Counted from the stretch's first letter, positions 1-8,532 are shown. The stretch: 32,978 nucleotides of DNA from Fidelibacterota bacterium (GCA_014381925.1 JACNKR010000065.1:1-32978), one strand, 5' to 3'. Notes: generated by a model not told the origin, from the sequence alone. Numbers and translations are program-made.

Positions 1-1251
1 ATTACAGATGGGCTGTATGACTTCTTTAGGTGTCCGTTTTTTTGTAGGAAGATCAGTCCTTATTATGTGGTTTCTGAATTGTTAGTACCTGAAAATGATT
101 CTCTTATAATTGAAGCAGGGTGTATTATTTACACAAATCCAAATTATTGGATTAGAACTCTACATGATGCTTATATAACAGCAGAAGGTACGGAAACGGA
201 TTCAATTATATTTACTCATAACCCCAATCAACCCATAGTTGGTTGGGGAGGAATTTATTTAGGTCATGCGCCTGAAAACACTTCTGTATTTAAGTATTGT
301 ACAATTGAAAATGCATCCCGTGTTGAAGGGGGTAATGTATATCAAGGGAGTGGAATCCATGGATTTGATACAAATATCTTAATTGAAAACTCAGTCATTC
401 AAAATAACAGAACAAGTCATTTTGCTGGAGGTGGGATTGGTATAAGTGCATTAGAATGTAAATTAGTTCTCTTAAATTCAACTATTCGTAATAATGAAGA
501 TGTATTCACTCCTCCGGGTGGTGGAGGTGGAATAAGGATATACGATCCAAATCCTGGTTCAGTCATAAAAAATTGCATAATTTATGGAAATGGATTAGTA
601 GGTGGAGGAGGCGGTATTGATTTTACATTTGCGGAAAATAATATTGTATTTAAAAATAATGTAGTTTATAATAATTATGCCTTTGATGGTGGAGGTATAG
701 CAGTATTTTTTAATTCAAATCCTATAATTAAAAATTCAATTATTTGGGGTAATTCCGTTTATCCAGGTCATCCGCTTGAATTTCGACAAATATATGTATA
801 TGCGAGTGATTTTGAAATAGTTTCTTCTATTATAAATGAAGAACATTGTTTATTTTATAATACGTTTGAAATTTATGGTCAATCTACACCAGCTGGTTAT
901 GGCTGTGATTACCCCAATTATGATTTTATGAATACGGACCCTATGTTTGTAGATGGGGAGAATGGAGATTTTAGATTACTACCACAATCCCCCGCCATTA
1001 ATGCCGGCACCGGTGAACTTGACCCTGATGGTTCTCCTCCTGACATTGGTGCTATTTATTTTCACTTAACCAAAGGTGATGTTAATTTTGATGGAAATGT
1101 GACAGTCTCAGATATTATCCTCTTAGTCAATTATATTCTTACACAGCACACATTATGGGAATCTCAATCATGGTCAATGGACACAAATAATGATTCAAAT
1201 TTAAATGTATTAGATTTGATCTTAATTGTAAATACAATTTTGGAAGGGTGA
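1..1251 (+). CDS. Secreted parallel beta-helix protein with C-terminal dockerin-like repeat (5' end outside window)
   Basis: The frame is open from base 1. The first possible start (GTG at 67) is not a real N-terminus, because the residues before it (KISPYYV, then VSELLVPENDSL) form the usual entry strand of a beta-helix domain. The body is Asn/Gly-rich with recurring N-x-I/V-I-x-N-x and GGGGGI turns, as in right-handed beta-helix (pectate-lyase-like) proteins. A pre-C-terminal segment reads SPAINAGTG and DPDGSPPDIGA, typical of such adhesin-like proteins. The last ~60 residues start at GDVNFDGNVTVSDI and repeat as DTNNDSNLNVLDL, giving two calcium-loop half-repeats of a type I dockerin. It is probably exported and surface-bound or cohesin-bound. 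Substrate and enzymatic activity cannot be told, and it may be purely structural. The signal peptide must lie upstream of the window. Confidence 0.88.
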   Translation: MTDGLYDFFRCPFFCRKISPYYVVSELLVPENDSLIIEAGCIIYTNPNYWIRTLHDAYITAEGTETDSIIFTHNPNQPIVGWGGIYLGHAPENTSVFKYCTIENASRVEGGNVYQGSGIHGFDTNILIENSVIQNNRTSHFAGGGIGISALECKLVLLNSTIRNNEDVFTPPGGGGGIRIYDPNPGSVIKNCIIYGNGLVGGGGGIDFTFAENNIVFKNNVVYNNYAFDGGGIAVFFNSNPIIKNSIIWGNSVYPGHPLEFRQIYVYASDFEIVSSIINEEHCLFYNTFEIYGQSTPAGYGCDYPNYDFMNTDPMFVDGENGDFRLLPQSPAINAGTGELDPDGSPPDIGAIYFHLTKGDVNFDGNVTVSDIILLVNYILTQHTLWESQSWSMDTNNDSNLNVLDLILIVNTILEG

Positions 1252-1258
1252 AAATGCA

Positions 1259-1290
1259 AAAAAAGAGGTCAGAATATTGATCTCTTTTTT
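1259..1290. terminator. Bidirectional hairpin terminator after the beta-helix gene
   Basis: AAAAAAGAGGTCA (1259-1271) pairs with TGATCTCTTTTTT (1278-1290) around a 6-base loop, with one G-U pair. A run of A on the left and T on the right lets it work on either strand. It begins 8 bases after the beta-helix stop codon. Confidence 0.75.
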
Positions 1291-1300
1291 AGGTTAAAGG

Positions 1301-1372
1301 AAGAGGACCTACCGCTAATTGACCGTCCCAGGCCATCGTAAGTAGCATCAGTTAGAAGCATATGGTCCTCTT
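1301..1372. other. GC-rich nested-hairpin element (candidate structured RNA or palindromic repeat)
   Basis: A hand count gives 35 G/C in 72 bases, against a visibly much lower level in the flanks. Outer arms AAGAGGACC (1301-1309) and GGTCCTCTT (1364-1372) are perfect complements. Inside them CTAATTGA (1315-1322) pairs with TCAGTTAG (1348-1355) with one G-U pair. The two helices are nested and separated by internal loops of 5 and 8 bases. It lies between two converging genes. No known RNA family is recognised, and the strand is unknown. Confidence 0.45.
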
Positions 1373-1465
1373 ATGTTTGTTTTATATTTAAAAAAGCAAT
1401 GGCAATAATTTATAGCATAATATCTTTTAATTCTAAATCTTTAATTAAAAAATTTATAATTTATC

Positions 1466-2329
1466 TTATAACTCAAATAATTTAACTGCTCCCAGTTTAG
1501 CAGCTAATTCCTTTTGTTTACTTTCAAAAATATCTATATTATTCACATTGAAAGATGGTGAGTAATTTGAGATAGTTTCCTGCATTGAATTTTCAAAAAA
1601 TGGGAAAGCATGAGAAAGACCACCTCCAATTGAAATTGCATTGGGGTCTATAAAATTAATTATATGTGATAAGCATTCACCAAGTTTTTCACCAAAATCC
1701 ATCCAAACAGATATTGCATTTTTATCATGTTGCTTTGCTAATTCATATAATTCTATTGGATTAATTATTGTATGAAAATACTTAAAAGATAATTTTTCTA
1801 CACCACCGATTGAAATATTATTTTCCCATATTTCTTTTCCTATTGGAGAAATTCCATATTCACCAGCCATCCCATTACCACCCATAAATAAGTGTTCGTT
1901 TATTATTATTCCAAATCCTAAACCGGTGCCCAGTGTTACACCAATGCATATTTTTTTCCCCGATTCATGAAATTCCCCTAAAGCAAATAAATTGGCATCA
2001 TTTTCGATTAAACAGGGGATTTGTAATTTTTCTTCCATTATTTTCTTTAAATGACAATTTTGTAATAATATTAAATTAGGAGTATTAAGTATTATTCCTT
2101 CATTTGCTTTTAATGGTCCTGGACAAGCAAATCCAACACCTTTTATTAAATTATCACCCGCAAGTTTTTTTATTTGGCTAATTATCCCATTTAGAAGTTC
2201 TTCAGTTGTATTAAATTCAGAAATATTATTTTTGGGTGATATTAATTCTAATTCATATTTATCATTAAATAATGCAGATGAAAAAGTAGTTCCACCAATG
2301 TCAGTTCCTATAAGATATTTATTTTCCAA
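1466..2329 (-). CDS. ROK-family sugar kinase (glucokinase-like) without the zinc motif
   Basis: It likely phosphorylates a hexose or amino sugar with ATP in the cytoplasm. The phosphate-1 loop is GTDIGGTT (8-15). FACPGPL (68-73) and ENDANLFALGE (109-119) follow, with the expected catalytic base Asp111. GVTLGTGLGFG (130-140) is the phosphate-2 region. The usual ROK zinc site (GH..., then CxCGxxGC) is missing: MAGEYGISPIGKEIW replaces it, so the His and all the Cys are absent. At 287 residues it is slightly shorter than typical ROK kinases (about 300-320). The start is TTG at 2329: an in-frame TAA lies immediately upstream and no ATG occurs before the nucleotide loop. It is a single gene, transcribed towards the beta-helix gene. 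The exact sugar cannot be assigned. Confidence 0.88.
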   Translation of the reverse strand: MENKYLIGTDIGGTTFSSALFNDKYELELISPKNNISEFNTTEELLNGIISQIKKLAGDNLIKGVGFACPGPLKANEGIILNTPNLILLQNCHLKKIMEEKLQIPCLIENDANLFALGEFHESGKKICIGVTLGTGLGFGIIINEHLFMGGNGMAGEYGISPIGKEIWENNISIGGVEKLSFKYFHTIINPIELYELAKQHDKNAISVWMDFGEKLGECLSHIINFIDPNAISIGGGLSHAFPFFENSMQETISNYSPSFNVNNIDIFESKQKELAAKLGAVKLFEL

Positions 2330-2444
2330 TTACTTTAAAATACCATTATTTATCATCATATAGAAAATCATATATTAATAATTCAACATTTGATTAAATC
2401 CGTTTCAAAGAAGTAATTTAATACACTTTTTAAAGGGTATATTA
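2330..2444. promoter_or_regulatory. Divergent intergenic region with weak promoter-like elements
   Basis: This gap separates the ROK kinase (-) from the envelope block (+). Rightwards, TTGATT (2390-2395) and TAATTT (2414-2419) are spaced 18 bases apart. Leftwards, TTGAAT (complement of 2381-2386) and TATATG (complement of 2357-2362) are also 18 apart. Both are only partial matches to sigma70 boxes in AT-rich DNA. Confidence 0.3.
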
Positions 2445-2837
2445 ATGAAATTTATATATATATTTCTCATTTTAGTTTCTGTGAATGCGTGTACTAACAA
2501 TACGATTGGTTCAGCAGAAGTCCAAGAAATTGATTATGTTGAATTTTCTCAATTAGAAAATTATAATAATGGTTCTTGGTTTGAGGTAACAGGTTATATA
2601 AAAAATATTGATTCAACGTGGACCATTCCATCGGCATGGTATATTGAATGTCAATTTTATTCTGATGAAAGTATGTCACTAAAGCTTGGCGGAGAAAATA
2701 CGACGGTATGGATTCCACTGGAACCTCACCAATCTACAATTTGGACAATTAGATGGCTCCCCGGCGTAAATTCAAATATAAATATTTCTGATTATCCCGA
2801 TTGGACTTATGGTGATCTAAGGGCGTATATAAAATAA
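2445..2837 (+). CDS. Small lipoprotein with an FxLYD-like domain
   Basis: The signal peptide MKFIYIFLILVSVNAC ends in a lipobox (V-N-A-C, Cys16), so the product should be lipidated and envelope-anchored. The rest is one small beta-rich domain: WFEVTGYIKNIDSTW, a middle ECQFYSD segment, then LEPHQSTIWTI. This order (variable strand, G-Y-I-x-N, F-Y-D-like strand, L-x-P-G/H turn) resembles FxLYD-type domains found on bacterial surface lipoproteins; that match is by eye. GGG lies 10 bases before the ATG. The stop overlaps the next start by one base (TAATG), so it should be translationally coupled to the next gene. The function is unknown. Confidence 0.75.
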   Translation: MKFIYIFLILVSVNACTNNTIGSAEVQEIDYVEFSQLENYNNGSWFEVTGYIKNIDSTWTIPSAWYIECQFYSDESMSLKLGGENTTVWIPLEPHQSTIWTIRWLPGVNSNINISDYPDWTYGDLRAYIK

Positions 2838-3187
2838 TGGTACAAGCAATTTTAGCATATATTGTTATTTTTTTAACTCTATTTTTTTCTTCGGTAAGCA
2901 TTTCATTCACTATGCTTAAATTTCAGACTAAACCTCCTCAAACTTCTAAATATAGAATATTACAACAGAAAAGAGTTATCAATGGATTATTAAGAAATTT
3001 TAATAATATATCCTCTTCACACAAATCAATTCACAGAAGTTTAGAATTAAAAAAAATAAAATTAGAAAACGAAATTCTAATAACGGATTCACTTTTAAAT
3101 GAAATGGAATTAAACCAAAATAGACTTGATCGTCATGAAAAAATATTATATTCAAATGATAATAAATTAGCTAAAATGTTAAAATGA
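2837..3187 (+). CDS. Membrane-anchored coiled-coil protein, unknown function
   Basis: It has 116 residues and is not recognised as a named family. Residues 4-27 (AILAYIVIFLTLFFSSVSISF) form one hydrophobic segment, then comes a basic linker (KFQTKPPQTSKYRILQQKR). Residues ~45-110 are charged with heptad-like leucines (LRNF, SLELKKIKLENEI, SLLNEMELNQNRLDRH), suggesting an alpha-helical coiled coil. It starts in a TAATG overlap with the lipoprotein and ends in an ATGA overlap with the leucine-rich-repeat gene. The three are therefore one transcript and perhaps one envelope complex (inference). Confidence 0.7.
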   Translation: MVQAILAYIVIFLTLFFSSVSISFTMLKFQTKPPQTSKYRILQQKRVINGLLRNFNNISSSHKSIHRSLELKKIKLENEILITDSLLNEMELNQNRLDRHEKILYSNDNKLAKMLK

Positions 3188-4011
3188 AAAATGTGTTTTT
3201 ATTTTCTATAATATTTCTTTCGATAAATTTATATTCTCAATGCAATGGGTGTAATAAAAATAATCAGAAATTAGATATTTGGGATATTCAATATTCATGC
3301 AATCAAAAATTAACATCATATGATGAATGTAATAATATTACCGATGTATTAACCGAATCTATTTCAATTGCTAAAACGGGTGAAGAGTTATTAAATATTG
3401 GTTTACAAAAATGGAATAATAATGAACTTTCATTTTTTGCGTTATTTGATAATCGATACAAATTTAACCTAGAACAATTCACTAAATTTAAAAATCTAAA
3501 CCATTTACTTTTAAAAGGAATTAAAATAACTGATAATAATTTCAAGAAAAAAATTAAATTAAATGGTGAATATATATTGCTTATTCGAAATCAACTTTCA
3601 ATTCCTTTATCTCAATTGGAATTTTCAAAAAAATTAAAATTTGTATCTTTAGATGAAAATCATTTAACGGGAGAGGTTTCTGAACAATTTTTTAATAATC
3701 CAAAACTCATTAATTTATCAATTGAATATAATAAATTATCTGGCCATTTACCTGTGGATTTAAGTGGTGCAAAAAAGTTGAAATTTTTCACACTGAATAA
3801 TAATAAAATAACAGGTGCTGTGCCAGAGTCTATTTGCGAATTAGCCGACTTAAAAGTACTTCATTTGCAATATAATGAACTCGATAAATTGCCAGAATGT
3901 ATATGTGAGATGAAAAAAAGATCAATTGATATTGAATTATATGGAAATAAATTCTGTGAAGAAATTCCTAAATGCATTGAAGAATCAATCGGGTTTCAAG
4001 AATGTTTTTAA
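3184..4011 (+). CDS. Secreted leucine-rich-repeat protein
   Basis: A signal peptide (MKNVFLFSIIFLSINLYS, about 18 residues) is followed by a Cys-rich start (QCNGCNKN). From about residue 100 to 265 there are LRR units of the plant-type pattern: FVSLDENHLTGEVSEQF, INLSIEYNKLSGHLP, FFTLNNNKITGAVPESI and LHLQYNELDKLPECI. Consensus is LxxLxLxxNxLtGxiP. The C-terminus has paired cysteines (ECICEM, FCEEIPKC, ECF) that look like an LRR-capping motif. It likely mediates binding outside the cytoplasmic membrane; the partner is unknown. The start overlaps the previous gene (ATGA), which fixes the ATG. Confidence 0.85.
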   Translation: MKNVFLFSIIFLSINLYSQCNGCNKNNQKLDIWDIQYSCNQKLTSYDECNNITDVLTESISIAKTGEELLNIGLQKWNNNELSFFALFDNRYKFNLEQFTKFKNLNHLLLKGIKITDNNFKKKIKLNGEYILLIRNQLSIPLSQLEFSKKLKFVSLDENHLTGEVSEQFFNNPKLINLSIEYNKLSGHLPVDLSGAKKLKFFTLNNNKITGAVPESICELADLKVLHLQYNELDKLPECICEMKKRSIDIELYGNKFCEEIPKCIEESIGFQECF

Positions 4012-4063
4012 ATTATATCTTTAATTATTTATCTCTCTAAATTTTAGTTGAAACTATTTTAAA

Positions 4064-4756
4064 TTGACCTTTATTCACATATATAAAGATATAGCACAAT
4101 TCAAAAAATCATTTGATATTATAACAAATAAATTCCATTATCCTATTGCTATATTTTTATGTACATTAATATCTAAATCGAAGGCGACCCCCAATTTTAT
4201 AACTTTTATCAGTATTGTTTTTGAGCTTTCTGCAATCAGTTTAATCTGTATTAATTTTTCTCTTTATAAATATTTTATTGTGATACTATTTCAACTGGGA
4301 TGGATATTTGATTTAATGGATGGAATGTTAGCTAGATATAAAAAACAGGGCTCATACCATCCAACAAATCCTTCCATTAAGGGATATTATTTAGATGCAG
4401 TTTCTGATCATGTTTTAAAGTTTATGGCAATTGGAGCATTGGCATATCAACTTTCTAGTACCTTTTCATGGGGATGGAAGTTAAGTTTATTATTTATTGT
4501 AATCCATGCTATTACTCAGACTGAATATACGATTCGCAATTTAATTTTAGTTAAAACACAGCAAGATAAACCTGAATTATCAAGACGAACGGGGTCTATT
4601 GTAGAATCCACTGTACTATTATTTAATAATATTTATTTATTCTATATTATATTCCTGCCAATTGATCGCATTGACTTATTATTTATTTGTTTTGGCATAG
4701 GTGAAATTATTTTATTTATTAAAAGAAGTTTAAAGTTTTGGGTTTCAGTAAATTGA
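4064..4756 (+). CDS. CDP-alcohol phosphatidyltransferase family membrane protein
   Basis: The family moves a phospho-alcohol group from a CDP-activated donor to an acceptor at the membrane. The signature is complete in residue identity: D83-x2-D86-G87-x2-A90-R91, then G107-x3-D111-x3-D115. The spacing between AR and G is 15 residues instead of the usual 8, because of an insertion around GSYHPTNPSIK. Several membrane helices flank it. The start is TTG at 4064; an in-frame TGA at 4049 leaves no ATG option upstream. It sits directly before sulfotransferase, glycosyltransferase and flippase genes, so a role in polar-group decoration of a glycan or an unusual phospholipid is more likely than bulk PgsA or PssA function (inference). 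Confidence 0.85.
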   Translation: MTFIHIYKDIAQFKKSFDIITNKFHYPIAIFLCTLISKSKATPNFITFISIVFELSAISLICINFSLYKYFIVILFQLGWIFDLMDGMLARYKKQGSYHPTNPSIKGYYLDAVSDHVLKFMAIGALAYQLSSTFSWGWKLSLLFIVIHAITQTEYTIRNLILVKTQQDKPELSRRTGSIVESTVLLFNNIYLFYIIFLPIDRIDLLFICFGIGEIILFIKRSLKFWVSVN

Positions 4757-4779
4757 TTCATCTTGAAAAATAATATATA

Positions 4780-5781
4780 ATGTTTAGACAATTTAATAAC
4801 CGTCCTATTTTAATCGTGGGCTTACCTCGATCTGGTACATCATGGCAATTTAATGTATTAAGTCAATCCACCACATTTTATCCAATATTTGAACCAGATA
4901 ATCGAAAAATAAATCCATTTTCACATTATTACTTGGAAGATAATCACCGCTTTCCTGTTGATGGAGGAAATAATGAATTATTTATGAATTATTTATGGCT
5001 AAATATTTTTACAGCTAAGTGGAAAGAAGGGTATATTCATCGTGTTTTAAAATTTTTATATTTAAAAAATAATGATTGGATGGAATATAATATTCAAAAA
5101 TATTGTGGTTATAAAATTCCTAAAAATGATATGATTCGATATTTAGAATATAATTTTTCTCAAATTATTTTACCAAATAAATACATAATAAAAATATTTG
5201 AATATTTTTCGAAAATAAATATAAAAAATAAAATTCCATTGATAAAGTCAGTTCACTGTATTCGCCAATTAAATTGGATGCAGAAAAATTATAATCCTAA
5301 AATTGTCATAATTACTCGAAAGTTACCAAATTTAATCGCAAGTTTTTTAAGATTAAAAATGCCTGACTCATTAAGAGGAATATCAGCTTCACCTCTATTT
5401 AGAAATAAAGTAGATAAAATAATTAAAAATGATAATGAACAGAATGATTTTATTTTTCATTCAATAATTATTCAAGCGTGCGAGCTACTCACAGACCTTT
5501 TAAGCTATCATAATCTAAAAAACGATTCGGTGCTTGTCAATCATGAAAAAGCATGTGAAAACCCCGTTTTTCATTATAAAAATCTATTTAGTGATTTAAA
5601 TTTAACATGGAACAACTCCATTGAAAAATATATTGAAGGAGAAAATAAAACCGGAGATGGATTTATACCCCAGCGGAGAGCAGAAGATGAACAGATTCGA
5701 TATAAAGATCAACTTTCACATTCTCAATTAAATTTAATTAAAGAATATGCTGAAGTGTATAATCTTGTTAGCTATATATAA
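4780..5781 (+). CDS. Sulfotransferase family protein
   Basis: It should transfer sulfate from PAPS to a carbohydrate or lipid hydroxyl. The 5'-phosphosulfate loop is clear at the N-terminus: VGLPRSGTSW (13-22). The 3'-phosphate-binding region follows at about 175-195 (KIVIITRKLPNLIASFLRL), with Arg180 and Ser188 in the expected places. The C-terminal half has LVNHEKACENP and the RRAEDEQIRYKDQLS helix. The length (333) fits carbohydrate-type sulfotransferases. There is no signal peptide or membrane helix, so it is cytoplasmic. It lies 23 bases after the CDP-alcohol transferase and 7 bases before the glycosyltransferase. It suggests the polymer built by this block is sulfated. Confidence 0.87.
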   Translation: MFRQFNNRPILIVGLPRSGTSWQFNVLSQSTTFYPIFEPDNRKINPFSHYYLEDNHRFPVDGGNNELFMNYLWLNIFTAKWKEGYIHRVLKFLYLKNNDWMEYNIQKYCGYKIPKNDMIRYLEYNFSQIILPNKYIIKIFEYFSKINIKNKIPLIKSVHCIRQLNWMQKNYNPKIVIITRKLPNLIASFLRLKMPDSLRGISASPLFRNKVDKIIKNDNEQNDFIFHSIIIQACELLTDLLSYHNLKNDSVLVNHEKACENPVFHYKNLFSDLNLTWNNSIEKYIEGENKTGDGFIPQRRAEDEQIRYKDQLSHSQLNLIKEYAEVYNLVSYI

Positions 5782-5788
5782 TTTATAA

Positions 5789-7033
5789 ATGAAAAACATA
5801 TCTATCTCAAAAAAGTCAATTTTATTTATTACTCCATATTTTCCGTCTGAATTTTCAGGTCATGCAGGTGCACAACTTATATTTAGAAATTTAATTATAT
5901 TATCTAAAAATTATAATATTTTTTTAATTTCATTTATTAATTCGAATGAGTTAATGTATCTTGATATTTTAAAAGAGCATGGAATAAATATTTCATATAT
6001 TATTTTTAATCGAAATTCAAAAAAACTTACCACAAATTTCATGAATTTTATTAAACATTTTTCTGCATTATTACAATCATTTTTATTTTTTAAACCATTT
6101 TTTTTAACAAAATATAAAAATAAAAACTTTAAAAAAATAGTTAATAAAACTATCGCGGGAAATAAAATAGATATCATTCAAATTGAATATAATATTATGC
6201 ACCATTATTTACCTCAAAATAATAAAATTAAATCAATACTCATGCTACATGATGTATCCACCAAATTATATGAAAGGAGTTATCAGCAAAATAAAAATAT
6301 ATTTGTAAAATCATATAGATATATAGATTACCTAAGGTGGAAATCGGTAGAATTTAAAATAATTAATAAGTTTGATAAAGTTATTTCATTAACTAAAGAA
6401 GATAAGCAGTATATTTATAATAAAGTTAATACATCAATCGCTATTGTTCCACCTCAAATTCAATTTGAAGAATGTTCTATTAATAATGGGAAAAATATGA
6501 ATATAATTTTCATTGGCTCTTATAATCGAGAACCTAATATTAACGCATTAGAAATATTAATTTTTAATATATTTCCCAAAATTCAAGACGAATTTCCTGA
6601 TTTAATATTAACAATTGTTGGAAAATATTTACCTTTATATTTACAAAAACATATCAATAAAAATGATAATATAATTTATAAGGGGTTTGTAGAAAATATA
6701 AATAATGAAATTTCAAATGCTCTTTTAATGATTGCGCCTATTTTTATTGGGGCAGGATTAAAAATGAAAATACCACATGCATTATCTTGTGGTGTTCCCG
6801 TAATTACAACATCGGTAGGGGCTGAAGGGATTGAATTAAATGAAAGTGAAGGATTGTGGGTTGAAAATGATATATTGAAAATAATATCATTAGCTATTAA
6901 TTTGTTAAAAGATAAAAATAGTCTAATTCAAAAAGGTATTTTAGGAAAAGAAAAAGTAAATGAATTATTTTCGTCTAAAGTAATTAATAAAAAAATAGTT
7001 TCAATATATGACGAATTATTAAATATTTCATGA
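5789..7033 (+). CDS. Glycosyltransferase family 4-type (GT-B fold)
   Basis: The N-terminal Rossmann half begins ILFITPYFPSEFSGHAGAQ (11-29), the usual acceptor-side loop of GT4 enzymes. The C-terminal nucleotide-sugar half has FIGSYNREPNINAL (241-254), LTIVGKY (274-280), IYKGFV (296-301) and GAGLKMKIPHALSCGVPV (321-338), then TTSVGAEGIEL. This is a retaining GT-B enzyme acting on the cytoplasmic face, using a UDP-, GDP- or dTDP-sugar that cannot be assigned. The usual E-x7-E is modified around GLKMKIPHAL. It overlaps the flippase start by 4 bases (ATGA). Confidence 0.9.
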   Translation: MKNISISKKSILFITPYFPSEFSGHAGAQLIFRNLIILSKNYNIFLISFINSNELMYLDILKEHGINISYIIFNRNSKKLTTNFMNFIKHFSALLQSFLFFKPFFLTKYKNKNFKKIVNKTIAGNKIDIIQIEYNIMHHYLPQNNKIKSILMLHDVSTKLYERSYQQNKNIFVKSYRYIDYLRWKSVEFKIINKFDKVISLTKEDKQYIYNKVNTSIAIVPPQIQFEECSINNGKNMNIIFIGSYNREPNINALEILIFNIFPKIQDEFPDLILTIVGKYLPLYLQKHINKNDNIIYKGFVENINNEISNALLMIAPIFIGAGLKMKIPHALSCGVPVITTSVGAEGIELNESEGLWVENDILKIISLAINLLKDKNSLIQKGILGKEKVNELFSSKVINKKIVSIYDELLNIS

Positions 7034-8532
7034 AAAATTCAACAAAAATAGCAAAAGAAGCAGGAATAAATATTGCAGGTGAAATGTATGGAGGGGTGGC
7101 CCGATTTGCATTTATTGGTATTCTTGCTCGGTTTGTTGGACCTGAGTTTTTAGGGATTTATTCTATTGGGAATGCGATCACACGTATTTTTGCTGTATTA
7201 GGAATTGCAGGATTAGATAAAGGTATACTGCGATTTGTAAGCTATAATCGAGGTGAAAATGAAAAAGAATTAATTAAAAAATGGATTAATGTAGCACTTA
7301 AGTATTCAATATTATTTGGGATTATTGTATTCATTCTACAATTTGTACTTTCATCAAAAATTACGCTTTTATTTTATAATGGAAATATTCATATTCAAAA
7401 TATAATCCAACTGTTTGCATTCATTTTACCATTTTCTATATTAAGTGGTATCGCCGCTCATAGTACTCAAGGATTTAAAATTTTAAAATATAAAGTGATA
7501 ACAATTCAAGTTATTCAACCTACAGCATTATTAATAATCCTTTTTACATTATATTATTTTAATTATACTTTATTTCATCAAATAACATATCCTTTAATTT
7601 TTGCAGAAATTATTGGGTTTATCGTAATGTTTATATTTTTACAACGCATAATGGTAGTAAAACCAAATGATGTAATAAGACAACCTCTAGATAGTGAAAT
7701 TATAAAATTCTCATTTCCACTTATGTTGGTCGGTTTATTAGGTATGATGATGCATTGGATTGATATTTTAATGTTAGGGTATTATTTAAACCCAGAAGAA
7801 GTAGGTATTTACCAGCCTGCTGTACGAACAACTGGAATTATTCGTTTATTTTTAGTATCATTCACTGGCATATTTACGCCCATGATGTCAGAGCTAATTG
7901 CCAATAATTTAATAAAAGAAATGAAAAATATTTATCAATTAACAGCTAGATGGATGCTCACTCTCTCATTGCCATTTTTTATAATAGCTCTAACTCGATC
8001 AGAGCAAATTATGAATTTATTTGGAACGCAATTTATTATGGGAGCAAATATTATTGCTATTTTAATGGTCGGGATGCTGTTCCAGGCAATTGGAAATCCT
8101 GCGGGGTCCACTCTGGTTATGGCGGGCAAAACTAAATTAGTACTTTTTAATACTATTTTTGTTGCAATATTGAATATTGGAATCAATATATATTTAATTC
8201 CAAAACTAGGATTAATTGGAGCAGCATGGGGGACGGCAATATCATTAATTATTCTTTGCATTGTACGAATTATACAAGTTTGGAAATATTATAAAATACA
8301 ACCATTCGGTTTTAATATTTTAAAAACTATCTACAGTGGAATTATTTTATATATAATATCTTTATATTCATCTGAATATTTAAGTCATATCAATTATTTC
8401 TTAAATTTATGTATTAGTTTTAGCGTATTAACTATTTTATATATGTTTTTGCTATATTTATTTAAATTAGAAAGAGAAGATTTAGAAGTGATTGATTCAA
8501 TAAAATTAAAATTTAAAGGTTTACAAGGTTAA
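7030..8532 (+). CDS. Polysaccharide/lipid-linked oligosaccharide flippase (MOP superfamily, Wzx-like)
   Basis: This 500-residue integral membrane protein has about 14 hydrophobic segments. The N-terminus EAGINIAGEMYGGVARFAF followed by GPEFLGIYSIGNAI is typical of Wzx/RfbX-type O-unit flippases. Mid-protein HWIDILMLGYYLNPEEVGIY and IGAAWGTAISLIILCIVRI near the end are family hallmarks. It would turn lipid-linked glycan units across the cytoplasmic membrane. It overlaps the glycosyltransferase (ATGA) and is coupled to the YfhO gene by TAATG, so the three should be co-translated. No Wzy or Wzz gene is seen nearby. Confidence 0.92.
   Translation: MKNSTKIAKEAGINIAGEMYGGVARFAFIGILARFVGPEFLGIYSIGNAITRIFAVLGIAGLDKGILRFVSYNRGENEKELIKKWINVALKYSILFGIIVFILQFVLSSKITLLFYNGNIHIQNIIQLFAFILPFSILSGIAAHSTQGFKILKYKVITIQVIQPTALLIILFTLYYFNYTLFHQITYPLIFAEIIGFIVMFIFLQRIMVVKPNDVIRQPLDSEIIKFSFPLMLVGLLGMMMHWIDILMLGYYLNPEEVGIYQPAVRTTGIIRLFLVSFTGIFTPMMSELIANNLIKEMKNIYQLTARWMLTLSLPFFIIALTRSEQIMNLFGTQFIMGANIIAILMVGMLFQAIGNPAGSTLVMAGKTKLVLFNTIFVAILNIGINIYLIPKLGLIGAAWGTAISLIILCIVRIIQVWKYYKIQPFGFNILKTIYSGIILYIISLYSSEYLSHINYFLNLCISFSVLTILYMFLLYLFKLEREDLEVIDSIKLKFKGLQG

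Noticed and set aside
1301..1372. Integron attC site
   Set aside because: The nested hairpins and a GTTAGAA sequence recall attC, but the outer arms are AAGAGGACC/GGTCCTCTT, not RYYYAAC/GTTRRRY, and no integrase or cassette array is seen.
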